A DNA stretch of 64,000 bases from Rhodobacteraceae bacterium HLUCCA12 (lineage in GTDB: Bacteria; Pseudomonadota; Alphaproteobacteria; Rhodobacterales; Rhodobacteraceae): positions 124,001 through 188,000 of the forward strand of contig LJSV01000003.1 in the NCBI GenBank assembly GCA_001314715.1, written 5' to 3'. The translations under genes were made by a program, and so were the position numbers. Positions 48,463-57,564 of the stretch are shown one piece after another. Under the pieces are notes generated by a model, which did not search any database, had not been told where the DNA came from, and saw only the letters and a program-made list of their open reading frames with translations. How positions within the stretch are numbered: the stretch's first letter is position 1; the number at the start of each line of letters is the position of its first letter.

Positions 48463-49617
48463 ATGACATTTCCATTGATCGCATCGCCCTGGATGACCGA
48501 CGAGCACAAGATGCTCGAGGACATGACCCGCTCCTTCATCGCCGAAAAATGGGTCCCCCAATATGAGCGCTGGCGCAACCAGGGTGAGATGGATCGCGCG
48601 AGCTGGAACGAGGCGGGCGACATGGGCCTTCTGTGCGCCTCGATCCCCGAGGAATACGGTGGCGCCGGCGGCGATTTCGGCCATGAGGCCGTGATCTACA
48701 TGGAGGGTGGGCGCGCGAACCTGGCAAGTTGGGGCAACGCGATCCATTCGGGCATCGTGGCGCATTACATCCTGGCCTATGGCACCGAGGACCAGAAGAA
48801 ACGCTGGCTGCCGAAAATGGCCACGGGCGAGATGGTGGGCGCGCTGGCGATGACCGAACCTTCTGGCGGCTCGGATGTGCAGAACCTGAAGACGCGGGCG
48901 GTGCGCGACGGCAATGTCTATCGGCTGACCGGGTCGAAAACCTTCATCACCAACGGCCAGCACGCCAACCTGATCGTGGTCGCCGCCAAGACCGACCCCA
49001 ATTCCAAGGCCAAGGGCGTGTCGCTGGTGGTGGTCGAAACCGATGGCGCCGACGGGTTCCGGCGCGGGCGGAACCTCGACAAGGTGGGACTGAAAGCCGC
49101 CGACACGTCCGAGCTGTTCTTCGACGACGTGCCGGTGCCACCCGAAAACATCCTCGGCGGGCAGGAGGGGATGGGCTTCTACCAGATGATGCAGCAATTG
49201 CCGCAGGAACGGCTGATCATCGGCTGCGGCGCGGTCGGCGCGATCGAGGGCGCGGTTGAGCGCACGATCGCCTATTGCAAGGAACGCGAGGCCTTCGGCC
49301 AGCCGATCATCAGCTTCCAGAATACGCGCTTCAAACTGGCCGAATGCAAGACCAACGCCGCCGTCGCGCGCGCCTTTCTCGACAGCTGTATCGTGGCGCA
49401 TCTGAAAGGTGAGCTGACGGTGGAAATGGCCGCGATGTGCAAGTACTGGCTGACAGATCTGCAATGCCAGGTGCTGGACGAATGCGTGCAGCTTCACGGC
49501 GGGTACGGGTTCATGACCGAATACGCCGTTGCCGAGATGTGGACCGACGCACGGGTGCAGCGCATCTATGGCGGCACCAACGAGATCATGAAGGAACTGA
49601 TCGGGAGGTCGCTGTGA
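48463..49617 (+). CDS. Acyl-CoA dehydrogenase, long-chain type
   Basis: The 384-residue protein is a standard-length acyl-CoA dehydrogenase with the FAD-site motifs [16 protein letters not shown] and [10 protein letters not shown]. The C-terminal motif reads [13 protein letters not shown] with Gly in the place of the usual catalytic Glu. As in long-chain and isovaleryl-CoA dehydrogenases, the base is probably the Glu in LPQERL (about residue 249). GGGAGGG precedes the ATG. It is the third gene of the operon. Confidence 0.88.
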   Translation: MTFPLIASPWMTDEHKMLEDMTRSFIAEKWVPQYERWRNQGEMDRASWNEAGDMGLLCASIPEEYGGAGGDFGHEAVIYMEGGRANLASWGNAIHSGIVAHYILAYGTEDQKKRWLPKMATGEMVGALAMTEPSGGSDVQNLKTRAVRDGNVYRLTGSKTFITNGQHANLIVVAAKTDPNSKAKGVSLVVVETDGADGFRRGRNLDKVGLKAADTSELFFDDVPVPPENILGGQEGMGFYQMMQQLPQERLIIGCGAVGAIEGAVERTIAYCKEREAFGQPIISFQNTRFKLAECKTNAAVARAFLDSCIVAHLKGELTVEMAAMCKYWLTDLQCQVLDECVQLHGGYGFMTEYAVAEMWTDARVQRIYGGTNEIMKELIGRSL

Positions 49618-49716
49618 CGCCGAAAGCGGCTCCCGCCAGTCGGACGAAGGATCTTGGATCCTTCGCCTCCTGTTGGGCCAGGGTGCGAGGGGCTGCGCGC
49701 CCCTCGCGCTCCCGCG

Positions 49717-49787
49717 CCAAGGGGGACGCACGCGCCCCCCTTGGAACCCCCGTCACAGGGAAAGATGCGTATTTTTGGCAAGATGAA
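49717..49787 (-). repeat. Structured intergenic repeat, copy 3
   Basis: The core lies at 49767-49787 on the minus strand. Upstream of it is a CCAAGGGGG / CCCCCTTGG hairpin (49717-49744). The core is a perfect inverted match of copy 4. Confidence 0.8.
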
Positions 49788-49942
49788 ATGGGCGCGGCAC
49801 GCAAAAGCACACCCCTTCCCGCCTGTGCATTGCGCTCTCGGGCGGGTCGGGGTGGCTTCACCTTGCGCGGTCATCGGCTCGCCAGCCTGTACCGCGCCGC
49901 CAAGTCTGCAGGCGATTGGTTAATGAAGCCTGAACGCGCCCC

Positions 49943-49963
49943 TTCATCTTGCCAAAAATACGC
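49943..49963 (+). repeat. Structured intergenic repeat, copy 4 (core only)
   Basis: This 21-bp core is the exact reverse complement of the core at 49767-49787. No GGGGG hairpin follows it, so it is a shortened copy. It lies 45 bp before the GST start. Confidence 0.8.
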
Positions 49964-50008
49964 AAAATCCGACGCCTCCAGGGGCGCAAGGCCGAAAGGA
50001 AGGACGCA

Positions 50009-50635
50009 ATGACAGCCACACTTCATTGTTTTGGCGAATCCGGCAATGCCTACAAGGCGGCGCTGACCATGCAGCTTTGCGGGTATGACTGGCAGCCGCG
50101 CCATGTCGATTTCTTCAACGGCGAAACCCGCACCCCGGAATTTCGCGCCCTCAACCCGATGGGCGAGGTGCCGGTTCTACAGGACGACGACCTGATTCTG
50201 ACCCAGTCCGGGGTCATCCAGCAACATGTCGTCGCGCGCACCGGTGCCATGCCCGGCCTCGACGATCCGGAAGTTCTGCGCTGGGTCTTGTGGGACAACC
50301 ACAAGCTTTCCGGCCTTGCCGGGATGACCCGCTTTTTGATGAATTTCCTGCCCGAGGCCAAGCGCCCCGCCGAGGCGATCAGTTTTCTGAAGGGCCGTCT
50401 GAAGGCATCTTATGCCACGCTGAACACGCATCTTGACGGTCGCGACTGGATCGCCGGCGCGGGCGTCTCGATCGCCGACACCGCCTGCTGCGGCTATCTT
50501 TATTACCCCGAGCCCTTCGGCTTCGACCGGGCCGACTGGCCGCATATCGACGCCTGGCTGACACGCCTGAGCGCGCTGCCCGGCTGGAAGCATCCCTATG
50601 ACCTGATGCCCGGCTCACCCGCCGACCGCATCTGA
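50009..50635 (+). CDS. Glutathione S-transferase family protein
   Basis: The 208-residue protein has an N-terminal thioredoxin-like domain (residues 1-77, with LHCFGESGNAYKAALTMQLCG and the cis-Pro segment GEVPVLQDDDL) and an all-helical C-terminal domain. The Ser near residue 11 could be the catalytic residue. AAGGA precedes the ATG. Its place before the thiolase suggests a role in acyl-CoA or xenobiotic metabolism, but no substrate is evident. Confidence 0.88.
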   Translation: MTATLHCFGESGNAYKAALTMQLCGYDWQPRHVDFFNGETRTPEFRALNPMGEVPVLQDDDLILTQSGVIQQHVVARTGAMPGLDDPEVLRWVLWDNHKLSGLAGMTRFLMNFLPEAKRPAEAISFLKGRLKASYATLNTHLDGRDWIAGAGVSIADTACCGYLYYPEPFGFDRADWPHIDAWLTRLSALPGWKHPYDLMPGSPADRI

Positions 50636-50650
50636 ACCAAGGAGACACCC

Positions 50651-51862
50651 ATGACCGACGCCTATATCTATGACACCTGTCGCACCGTTCGCGGCAAGGG
50701 CCGCAAGGACGGCAGCCTGCACGAAGTCACCGCCGCGCGGCTTTCGGCCATCGCCCTGAACGCCATAAAGGAACGCAACGCACTCGATACCGCCGCGGTC
50801 GAGGACGTGATCTGGGGCAATGTCACGCAGGTCGGCGAACAGGGCGCCTGTCTGGCGCGCACCGCCGTTCTGGCCTCGGATTTCGATGAATGCGTGCCGG
50901 GTGTCAGCATCAACCGATTCTGCGCCTCGGGGCTGGAGGCGGTCAACATGGCCGCCAACCAGGTGCGCGGCGGTGCCGGCATGGCCTATGTCGCGGGCGG
51001 CGTCGAATGCATGAGCCGGGTCCCGATGGGCACCGATGGCGGGGCGATCGCGGTCGATCCGCAGATCGCCTTTGACAACTATTTCGTGCCGCAGGGGATT
51101 TCGGCGGACATCATCGCCACGATGTTCGGCTTCAGCCGCGATCAGGCCGATTCCATGGCCATCGAGAGCCAGAAACGCGCCGCGCAAGCCTGGTCCGAGG
51201 GCCGGTTCGCCAAATCCGTCGTGCCCGTGCGCGACATCAACGGCCTGACCATTCTGGACCGCGACGAGCACATGCGCCCCGAGACCGACATGCAGAGCCT
51301 GGGCGCGCTGAAACCGTCGTTCAAGGACATGGGCGAGGTGATGCCGGGCTTCGACAAGATCGCGCTGATGAAGTATCCGCAGCTCGAGGCGATCGAGCAT
51401 ATCCACCATGCCGGCAACTCTTCGGGAATCGTCGATGGCGCGGCCGCCGTGCTGGTCGGCAACAAGGAATTCGGCGAGAAATACGGGCTCAAGCCCCGCG
51501 CCCGCATCCGCACCACGGCCAAGATCGGCACCGATCCGACCCTGATGCTGACCGGCCCGGTGCCGGTGACGGAAAAGGCGCTGCGCGCGGCCGGTATGAG
51601 CATCGACGACATCGACCTGTTCGAGGTCAACGAGGCCTTTGCCTCGGTGGTGATGCGCTTCGAACAGGCGTTCGGCGTCGATCACGGCAAGGTCAATGTG
51701 AACGGTGGCGCGATCGCCATGGGCCACCCGCTGGGCGCGACCGGCGCCATCATCCTGGGCACGCTGCTGGACGAGTTGGAGCGCACGGGCAAGGGCACCG
51801 GCCTGGCCACCCTGTGCATCGGCTCGGGCATGGGGGCGGCCACCATCATCGAGCGGGTCTGA
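50651..51862 (+). CDS. Acetyl-CoA C-acyltransferase (thiolase)
   Basis: The enzyme cleaves 3-ketoacyl-CoA with CoA, or joins two acetyl-CoA. The 403-residue protein has the nucleophilic Cys 91 in [11 protein letters not shown], the His in GHPLGATGA and the second Cys in CIGSGMGAA. It lies directly before a cupin gene and the FadJ-type gene, so it completes a beta-oxidation spiral. The stop overlaps the start of the cupin gene (TGATG). Confidence 0.95.
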   Translation: MTDAYIYDTCRTVRGKGRKDGSLHEVTAARLSAIALNAIKERNALDTAAVEDVIWGNVTQVGEQGACLARTAVLASDFDECVPGVSINRFCASGLEAVNMAANQVRGGAGMAYVAGGVECMSRVPMGTDGGAIAVDPQIAFDNYFVPQGISADIIATMFGFSRDQADSMAIESQKRAAQAWSEGRFAKSVVPVRDINGLTILDRDEHMRPETDMQSLGALKPSFKDMGEVMPGFDKIALMKYPQLEAIEHIHHAGNSSGIVDGAAAVLVGNKEFGEKYGLKPRARIRTTAKIGTDPTLMLTGPVPVTEKALRAAGMSIDDIDLFEVNEAFASVVMRFEQAFGVDHGKVNVNGGAIAMGHPLGATGAIILGTLLDELERTGKGTGLATLCIGSGMGAATIIERV

Positions 51863-52359
51863 TGCCCAAGCTCGATCTCGCCAGCGCCCCGGTCAAGACC
51901 GGCTCGATCTACCCCGAGCCCTATGCCGCGCAGATGGCCGGGCGTTCGTCGCGCAGCCTGGGCGCGTTGGCCGGCTTGACGCAGTTCGGCGTCAACCTGG
52001 TGACGCTGCAACCCGGCGCGCCGGCCTCGTTGCGGCACTGGCACCTGAAGGAGGACGAGTTCGCCATCGTCCTGTCGGGCGCGTTGATCCTGGTCGAGGA
52101 TGACGGCGAAACCGTCATGCAACCCGGCGACTGCGCCGCCTGGAAGGCGGGCGTGCCCAATGGCCACCGGTTCGTCAACCGTTCATCCGCCCCGGCCAGC
52201 TTTCTGGTCGTGGGCACAAGCGCCGAGGACGAGGTGGCAACCTATTCCGACATTGACATGAAGATCCACATGGGGGGCGGAAAGCCCCGCTTCACCTATC
52301 ACGATGGCAGCGCATGGACCGGACACCGCGACCTCGCGCCGAAGGGAGACACAGAATGA
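51862..52359 (+). CDS. Cupin-domain protein
   Basis: The 165-residue protein is a single cupin barrel with the metal-binding pattern [15 protein letters not shown] and the second motif PNGHRFVN. It has no DNA-binding domain. It overlaps the thiolase by one base and the FadJ gene by 4 nt, so it is tightly coupled with beta-oxidation genes. The function is not known; it may be an enzyme or a small-molecule binder. Confidence 0.85.
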   Translation: MPKLDLASAPVKTGSIYPEPYAAQMAGRSSRSLGALAGLTQFGVNLVTLQPGAPASLRHWHLKEDEFAIVLSGALILVEDDGETVMQPGDCAAWKAGVPNGHRFVNRSSAPASFLVVGTSAEDEVATYSDIDMKIHMGGGKPRFTYHDGSAWTGHRDLAPKGDTE

Positions 52360-54551
52360 CCGAATTCCACTATTCCGTCGACGCCGATGGCGTCGCCACC
52401 ATCACCTGGGACGTGCCCGGCAAGTCGATGAACGTCATGTCCTTTGACGGTCTGCGCGAACTCGATACCTGCATCGACAAGCTTCTGGCCGACCCGGCGG
52501 TCAAGGGCGCGATCATCACCAGCGCCAAGCCCGATTTCGCCGGCGGGATGGACCTGAACGTTCTGGCCGAATTGCGCGACACTGCCGGCGATAACCCTGC
52601 GCAGGGCATTTTCGACGGCATCATGGAAACCCATCGCCTGTTTCGCAAGATCGAACGCGCGGGCATGGACCCAAAGACCCACAAGGGCGGCAAGCCGATC
52701 GTCGCGGCGCTGCCCGGCACCGCGATGGGGATCGGGCTGGAACTGCCGCTGGCCTGCCATCGCATCATCGCCGCCGACAACCCCAAGGCCCGCATCGGCC
52801 TGCCCGAAATCATGGTCGGCCTGTTCCCCGGCGGTGGCGGCACGATCCGGCTGGCCTACAAGCTGGGGGCCATGGCCGCCGCGCCCTATCTGCTGGAAGG
52901 CAAGGCCCAGGAGCCGAAGAAAATGAAAGCCGCCGGCATCATCGACGAGGTGGTCGCACCCGACGACCTGCTGGCGCGCGCCAAAGAATGGGTGCTGGGC
53001 GCCAAGGACTCGGATCTGGTCAAGCCCTGGGACACCAAGGGCTACAAGGTGCCGGGCGGCGCCCCCTATCACCCGGCGGGTTACATGACCTTTGTCGGGG
53101 CCTCGGTCATGGTGCATTCAAAGACTTGGGGCGTCTATCCGGCCGCAAAGGCACTTTTGTCGGCAGTGTATGAGGGGCTTCAGGTGCCCTTCGACACCGC
53201 GCTGAAGATCGAGGCGCGCTATTTCACCAACCTCTTGATGAACCCCTCGTCAGGGGCCATGGTGCGCTCGCTCTTCGTCAACAAGCAGGCACTGGAAAAG
53301 GGCGCGAACCGGCCTGATGTCCCGGACGAGCGGGTCAGCAAGCTGGGCGTTCTGGGGGCCGGCATGATGGGGGCCGGCATTGCCTATGTCAGTGCCAATG
53401 CCGGGATCGAGGTTGTTCTGATCGACGCCACGCAAGAGGCCGCCGACAAGGGCAAATCCTATTCCACCGAGATTCTGGACAAGGGCATCAAGCGCGGCAA
53501 AGTGACCGAAGACCGCAAGGCCGATGTCCTGGGCCGTATCAACGCCACCACCGATTACAGCGCGCTGGAAGGCTGCGACCTGGTGATCGAGGCGGTGTTC
53601 GAAGACCCGTCGGTCAAGGCCGAAGTCACCGCCAAGGCCGAAGCGGTGATTCCGGAAACGGCGATCTTCGCCTCGAACACCTCGACCCTGCCGATCACGG
53701 AACTGGCCAAGGCCAGCGATCGGCCCGAGCAATTTATCGGCATCCACTTCTTCAGCCCGGTAGACAAGATGATGCTGGTCGAAATCATCAAGGGCAAGGA
53801 AACCGGCACGCGCGCCGTCGCCAAAGCGCTGGATTACGTGCGTCAGATCCGCAAGACCCCGATCGTCGTCAACGACGAGCGTTTCTTCTATGCCAACCGC
53901 TGCATCATTCCCTATGTCAACGAGGGGATGCGCCTTGCCAAGGAAGGCGTCGCCCCGGCGCTGGTGGACAATGCCGCGCGCCTTCTGGGCTTTCCGGTGG
54001 GGCCGTTGCAACTGGTCGATGAAACCTCGCTGGATCTTGGGGCCAAGATCGCCAGGGCCACCAAGGCCGCGATGGGCGATGCCTATCCCGACGAGGCTGT
54101 GGACGAGGTGGTGTTCTGGATGGTCGAGCAGGGGCGCCTTGGCCGCAAGTCCAAGGCCGGCTTCTTTGACTACGACGACAGCGGCAAGCGGTTGGGCTAC
54201 TGGCCGGGCCTGACCGAACGCTTCGGCCGGCTGGACGAACAGCCCGAACTGACCGAGGTGCAGCATCGCCTGATGATGGCGCAAGTCCTGGAAGCCGTGC
54301 GCGCCTATGAAAGCGGCGTGCTGGAAGACATTCGCGAAGGCGATGTCGGCGCCATTCTGGGCTGGGGCTTTGCGCCGTGGTCGGGTGGGCCGTTCGGCTG
54401 GCTGGACATCATCGGCGCCGCCCGCGCGGTCGAGATCTGCGACGACCTGGAGGCGCGCTTCGGCCCGCGGTTCAAGGCGCCGCAACTGCTGCGCGACATG
54501 GCCGCCAAAGGCGAAACCTTCTACGGCAGCAAGGCCAAGGCTGCCGCGTAA
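52356..54551 (+). CDS. fadJ: 3-hydroxyacyl-CoA dehydrogenase / enoyl-CoA hydratase, FadJ type
   Basis: The 731-residue protein carries out two steps of beta-oxidation. The N-terminal crotonase domain (about 1-190) has GMDLNVLAEL and the GLPEIMVGLFPGGGG motif with its Glu residues. The C-terminal dehydrogenase has the NAD-binding GVLGAGMMGAGIAYV (about 330-345) and NDERFFYANRC. The start at 52356 overlaps the cupin stop. It would work together with the thiolase encoded upstream. Confidence 0.95.
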   Translation: MTEFHYSVDADGVATITWDVPGKSMNVMSFDGLRELDTCIDKLLADPAVKGAIITSAKPDFAGGMDLNVLAELRDTAGDNPAQGIFDGIMETHRLFRKIERAGMDPKTHKGGKPIVAALPGTAMGIGLELPLACHRIIAADNPKARIGLPEIMVGLFPGGGGTIRLAYKLGAMAAAPYLLEGKAQEPKKMKAAGIIDEVVAPDDLLARAKEWVLGAKDSDLVKPWDTKGYKVPGGAPYHPAGYMTFVGASVMVHSKTWGVYPAAKALLSAVYEGLQVPFDTALKIEARYFTNLLMNPSSGAMVRSLFVNKQALEKGANRPDVPDERVSKLGVLGAGMMGAGIAYVSANAGIEVVLIDATQEAADKGKSYSTEILDKGIKRGKVTEDRKADVLGRINATTDYSALEGCDLVIEAVFEDPSVKAEVTAKAEAVIPETAIFASNTSTLPITELAKASDRPEQFIGIHFFSPVDKMMLVEIIKGKETGTRAVAKALDYVRQIRKTPIVVNDERFFYANRCIIPYVNEGMRLAKEGVAPALVDNAARLLGFPVGPLQLVDETSLDLGAKIARATKAAMGDAYPDEAVDEVVFWMVEQGRLGRKSKAGFFDYDDSGKRLGYWPGLTERFGRLDEQPELTEVQHRLMMAQVLEAVRAYESGVLEDIREGDVGAILGWGFAPWSGGPFGWLDIIGAARAVEICDDLEARFGPRFKAPQLLRDMAAKGETFYGSKAKAAA

Positions 54552-54581
54552 GCGCCATCAGCCCGGCATGACAAACGCAAG

Positions 54582-54609
54582 AGCCCGGCGCCTTGCGCGC
54601 CGGGCTTTC
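54582..54609 (+). terminator. Intrinsic terminator after fadJ
   Basis: AGCCCGGCGC (54582-54591) and GCGCCGGGCT (54597-54606) form a perfect 10-bp stem with a 5-nt loop, followed by TTCT. It closes the acyl-CoA degradation block and lies between fadJ and the convergent Hint gene. Confidence 0.85.
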
Positions 54610-54649
54610 TGGCATACAGGGGATCACGAAACGAAAGCAGGCGCTTTCG

Positions 54650-55339
54650 TCAGTCGTTGCGCAACGCCATCATGAGCATCTCGCTCTGGGCGCGCGGCAG
54701 TTTGAAATACAGGCTCTTGTCGCCGTAATCCATCATCGCATCCGCCGAGGTCACGCGACCGGCCTGCGGGTTCGGACAATGCACAAGGGTCGTGCCATTG
54801 GCATAGATCACTTCCTCTTCGTTGAACTGCAAGGAAACGACCTTCATTTCACGGCTCGGCGGGACGCGGGTAATGCCCTTGTACCCCTCCAAAGAGGCCG
54901 CGCTGACCAGCGTGAACGGATCGCCGAACATGGCCTCGGCCTGATCGGACTCGATCAGCACCGCCTGTTCGGGCAACAGCGTCAATGCCGTGCGGTTGCC
55001 AAGGGCGCGTTCGGGCACCATCAGCGGCCAGACCGCGCGCGGCGCCTGATTGGCGGCGGTCCACAGCGTGCTGATCCCCACTGCCTTGAGCGGGCGCATG
55101 CCGTTGTCGAAGGTCACGACCCGGTCACCGGCCTGCAAATCCTCGACCGGTTGCCAGCCCATGTCGGTTGCCACAAGCGTGCCGGCGATGATCCCCTCGG
55201 CAATGGAATCGAAGTCACTCATGCCCGGCACCGCAGGCGACGACGACAGATCATTCGGCCAGACGTCGCTGCGATCGGACATCGAGAAGGAAGCAAACGG
55301 CTTCCGGTTGTTGGCGGTACTCACCCAGCTATGCAACAT
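54650..55339 (-). CDS. Hint (Hedgehog/intein) domain protein without N-terminal Cys
   Basis: The 229-residue protein has the Hint fold pattern from about residue 48, with GTLVATDMGWQPVEDLQAGDRVVTFDNG and a late LTLLPEQAVLIES strand. Hint domains usually start with a Cys that drives autoprocessing; here the corresponding place reads EGIIAGTL. The first 45 residues are polar and not a signal peptide. Such proteins are common in Rhodobacterales but their role is unknown. AAGGAG precedes the start, which lies next to a GTTCAC-GTGAAC inverted repeat. Confidence 0.8.
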   Translation of the reverse strand: MLHSWVSTANNRKPFASFSMSDRSDVWPNDLSSSPAVPGMSDFDSIAEGIIAGTLVATDMGWQPVEDLQAGDRVVTFDNGMRPLKAVGISTLWTAANQAPRAVWPLMVPERALGNRTALTLLPEQAVLIESDQAEAMFGDPFTLVSAASLEGYKGITRVPPSREMKVVSLQFNEEEVIYANGTTLVHCPNPQAGRVTSADAMMDYGDKSLYFKLPRAQSEMLMMALRND

Positions 55340-55868
55340 GGTTCACTCCTTTCGTGAACAACCCTGTATGTTCCGTGATGCCAGAGAACATCTCGGGCGT
55401 GGCGAAAGAAGGAGAAGTTTAAGGAATTTTATTGGTCATTCCTGCGTCGCATTTTGGGAAAATGCCACAATTGCCACCTGACTATCGCGATTTCCGGCAA
55501 CAATATGTCGAAACAGCCAACACTGTATCCTCTAGAAAAACCAATCTTGGCGATTCGCAAAGATCATGGTTTCCCATTCGGAAACGCCACTGCGCTTTGG
55601 AAACAGACTGTGCAACGTCCTGGCCCAGGAACAGCGCGATCATCGCGCCTGCGACACGGATCAGGGCCGCGTCCGTTGCCATGAATCCGCCGACTGATTC
55701 GCGCACCCAGGCCCTGCAGCGCCGCGTGCCCGGCACCGCGCCCCTCCCTGCCGCCATCAAGCGCGGGCGCGATCCCGCACGATCGGTAGTGACGATCCTT
55801 GCCCTGACAAGCATTTTGCCGCCAATATGCCAGGCCGAAGCGGCAGGGACGCGCAAGGGGGGACACGC
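55340..55868. other. Long intergenic region
   Basis: This 529-bp gap between the Hint and ligase genes holds no gene I can support. It opens with an inverted repeat GTTCAC / GTGAAC (55341-55359). The stretch 55370-55610 is clearly richer in A+T than its surroundings. Short ORFs here have neither good ribosome-binding sites nor recognisable products. Confidence 0.5.
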
Positions 55869-57491
55869 ATGGGATGGCTGGATGACGAAACCGGGTTGGA
55901 AAAACGCCGCGCCAATCATGTGCCGCTGACGCCTCTGTCGTTCCTGCGTCGCGCCGCCGACATCTATGCGCATCGCGAGGCGCTGGTCTACGGTGCCACC
56001 CGGCGCAGCTATGCCGAATACGCGCAAAGGGTTTCGCGGCTGGCCTCGGCGCTGGCGGGTATGGGCGTGCGGCCCGGCCATGTGGTGGCGACCATCCTGC
56101 CCAACATCCCCGCCCATGCCGAGGCGCATTTCGGCGTGCCCGCCTGCGGCGCGGTGCTGAATGCGATCAACACCCGGCTGGATGTGGACACCGTTCGCTA
56201 TATCCTGGATCACGGCGGCGCCAAGGTGGTTCTGGTGGACAGCGCCTTTATCGATCTGGCCGAGGATGCGATCGCCGGCGTCGCATCGCCCCCGCGCCTG
56301 ATCGAGGTGCCCGATCCCGAGGCCGGCATATCCGCAACCGGGCGTCACCCGGTCTATGAGGACGTTCTGGCCGGTGGCGACCCCGGTGCCGAATGGCAGA
56401 TGCCCCAGGACGAATGGGAAAGCATCGCCCTGAACTATACCTCGGGCACGACCGGGCGGCCCAAGGGCGTGGTCTATCACCACCGGGGCGCCTATCTGGC
56501 GGCCATGGGACAGGTGATCAGTTGGCGCATGGTGCTGTATCCGCGCTACCTGACCATCGTGCCGATGTTTCATTGCAACGCCTGGTGCCATCCGTGGATG
56601 ATCCCGCTCATGGGGGGCGTGGTGATCTGCCTGCGCGACATCACCGCGCGCGGGATCTATCTGGCCATCGCGCATGAGAAAGCCACCCATTTCGGCGGCG
56701 CGCCCATCGTCTTGAACACGATCATCAATGCCGACGAGGACGCCCGCCTGCCCTTCGATCACACGGTCGAGGTGTTCACCGCCGGCGCGCCGCCCGCCGC
56801 CGCCACGCTGGCCGCGATCGAGCCGCTGGGCTTCAACGTCACGCAGGTCTATGGCCTGACCGAAACCTACGGCCCGGCCACGGAATGCACCTGGCATGAA
56901 GGGTTCGATACCCTGCCGGAAGAAGAGCGCGCGGCGGTCAAGGCGCGCACGGGCGTTCTGATGCCGTTCATGGAGGAGGTGACGGTCACCGACCCCGAGC
57001 TTGCGCCCGTGCCCCGCGACGGCGCCAGCCTGGGCGAGATCCTGCATCGCGGCAACGGGGTGATGAAAGGCTACTACAAGAACCCCGAGGCCTCCGAAGC
57101 GGCGTTCGCCGGCGGGTTTTTCCATTCCGGCGACATCGCCTATCGCCACGATGACGGCTATATCAAGATCGCCGATCGTGCCAAGGACATCATCATTTCA
57201 GGCGGCGAGAATGTCAGCTCGGTCGAGGTCGAGGGCGTGCTGATGCACCACCCGGCGGTGGCACTGGCCGCGGTCGTGGCAAAACCCGACACGACATGGG
57301 GGGAAGTTCCCTGCGCGTTCGTCGAACTGAAACCCGGCCGAACCGCCGCCGAGGATGAACTGATCGCCCATTGCCGTGCGCGGCTGGCGGGGTTCAAGAC
57401 ACCCAAACGGATCGTGTTTCAGGATCTTCCCAAGACTTCGACCGGCAAGATCCAGAAATTCGTCCTGCGCACACTGGCCAGAGAGGCGTAA
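55869..57491 (+). CDS. Acyl-CoA ligase (AMP-binding), DmdB-like
   Basis: The enzyme activates a carboxylic acid to its CoA thioester through an acyl-AMP. The 540-residue protein has the A3 loop YTSGTTGRPKG, the A5 motif YGLTETYGPA, GDIAYRHDDGYIKIADRAKD and the C-terminal catalytic Lys in STGKIQK. Length and overall pattern resemble medium-chain or methylmercaptopropionate ligases (DmdB). The ATG at 55869 has AAGGGGGG upstream. It is convergent with mcd across repeat copy 5. Confidence 0.9.
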   Translation: MGWLDDETGLEKRRANHVPLTPLSFLRRAADIYAHREALVYGATRRSYAEYAQRVSRLASALAGMGVRPGHVVATILPNIPAHAEAHFGVPACGAVLNAINTRLDVDTVRYILDHGGAKVVLVDSAFIDLAEDAIAGVASPPRLIEVPDPEAGISATGRHPVYEDVLAGGDPGAEWQMPQDEWESIALNYTSGTTGRPKGVVYHHRGAYLAAMGQVISWRMVLYPRYLTIVPMFHCNAWCHPWMIPLMGGVVICLRDITARGIYLAIAHEKATHFGGAPIVLNTIINADEDARLPFDHTVEVFTAGAPPAAATLAAIEPLGFNVTQVYGLTETYGPATECTWHEGFDTLPEEERAAVKARTGVLMPFMEEVTVTDPELAPVPRDGASLGEILHRGNGVMKGYYKNPEASEAAFAGGFFHSGDIAYRHDDGYIKIADRAKDIIISGGENVSSVEVEGVLMHHPAVALAAVVAKPDTTWGEVPCAFVELKPGRTAAEDELIAHCRARLAGFKTPKRIVFQDLPKTSTGKIQKFVLRTLAREA

Positions 57492-57555
57492 GGGGGGCGC
57501 TGCCCCCCTCTGGCCTGCGGCCATTCACCCCCCGGCGTATTTTCGGCAAGATGAA
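57492..57555 (-). repeat. Structured intergenic repeat, copy 5 (complete)
   Basis: On the minus strand the core (57555-57535) is followed by a TGGCC-GCA-GGCCA hairpin (57523-57511) and a GGGGGGC-AGC-GCCCCCC hairpin (57508-57492). The element fills nearly the whole gap between the converging ligase and mcd genes. It directly adjoins the ligase stop codon. Confidence 0.88.
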
Positions 57556-57564
57556 GGGGCCGCG

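Larger units (their letters stand above)
49618..50008. other. Composite hairpin and repeat region
   Basis: No gene is seen in this 391-bp gap. It holds a hairpin CGAAGGATC-TTG-GATCCTTCG (49645-49665), a GCGAGGGGC-TGCGC-GCCCCTCGC hairpin (49685-49707), and two inverted copies of the dispersed repeat core. The first hairpin probably ends the upstream operon, although the GST gene continues in the same direction. Confidence 0.7.

Noticed and set aside
49618-50008. Small gene between the dehydrogenase and GST
   Set aside because: The stretch is made of hairpins and repeat cores; short open frames have no start signal.
55454-55684. Possible 76-residue protein in the long gap
   Set aside because: No ribosome-binding site, no recognisable family, and the base use changes within the frame.
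55482-57149. Open frame of 555 codons on the minus strand
   Set aside because: Most of it is antisense to the acyl-CoA ligase. A short part beyond the ligase has a hydrophobic stretch, but there is no good start signal.
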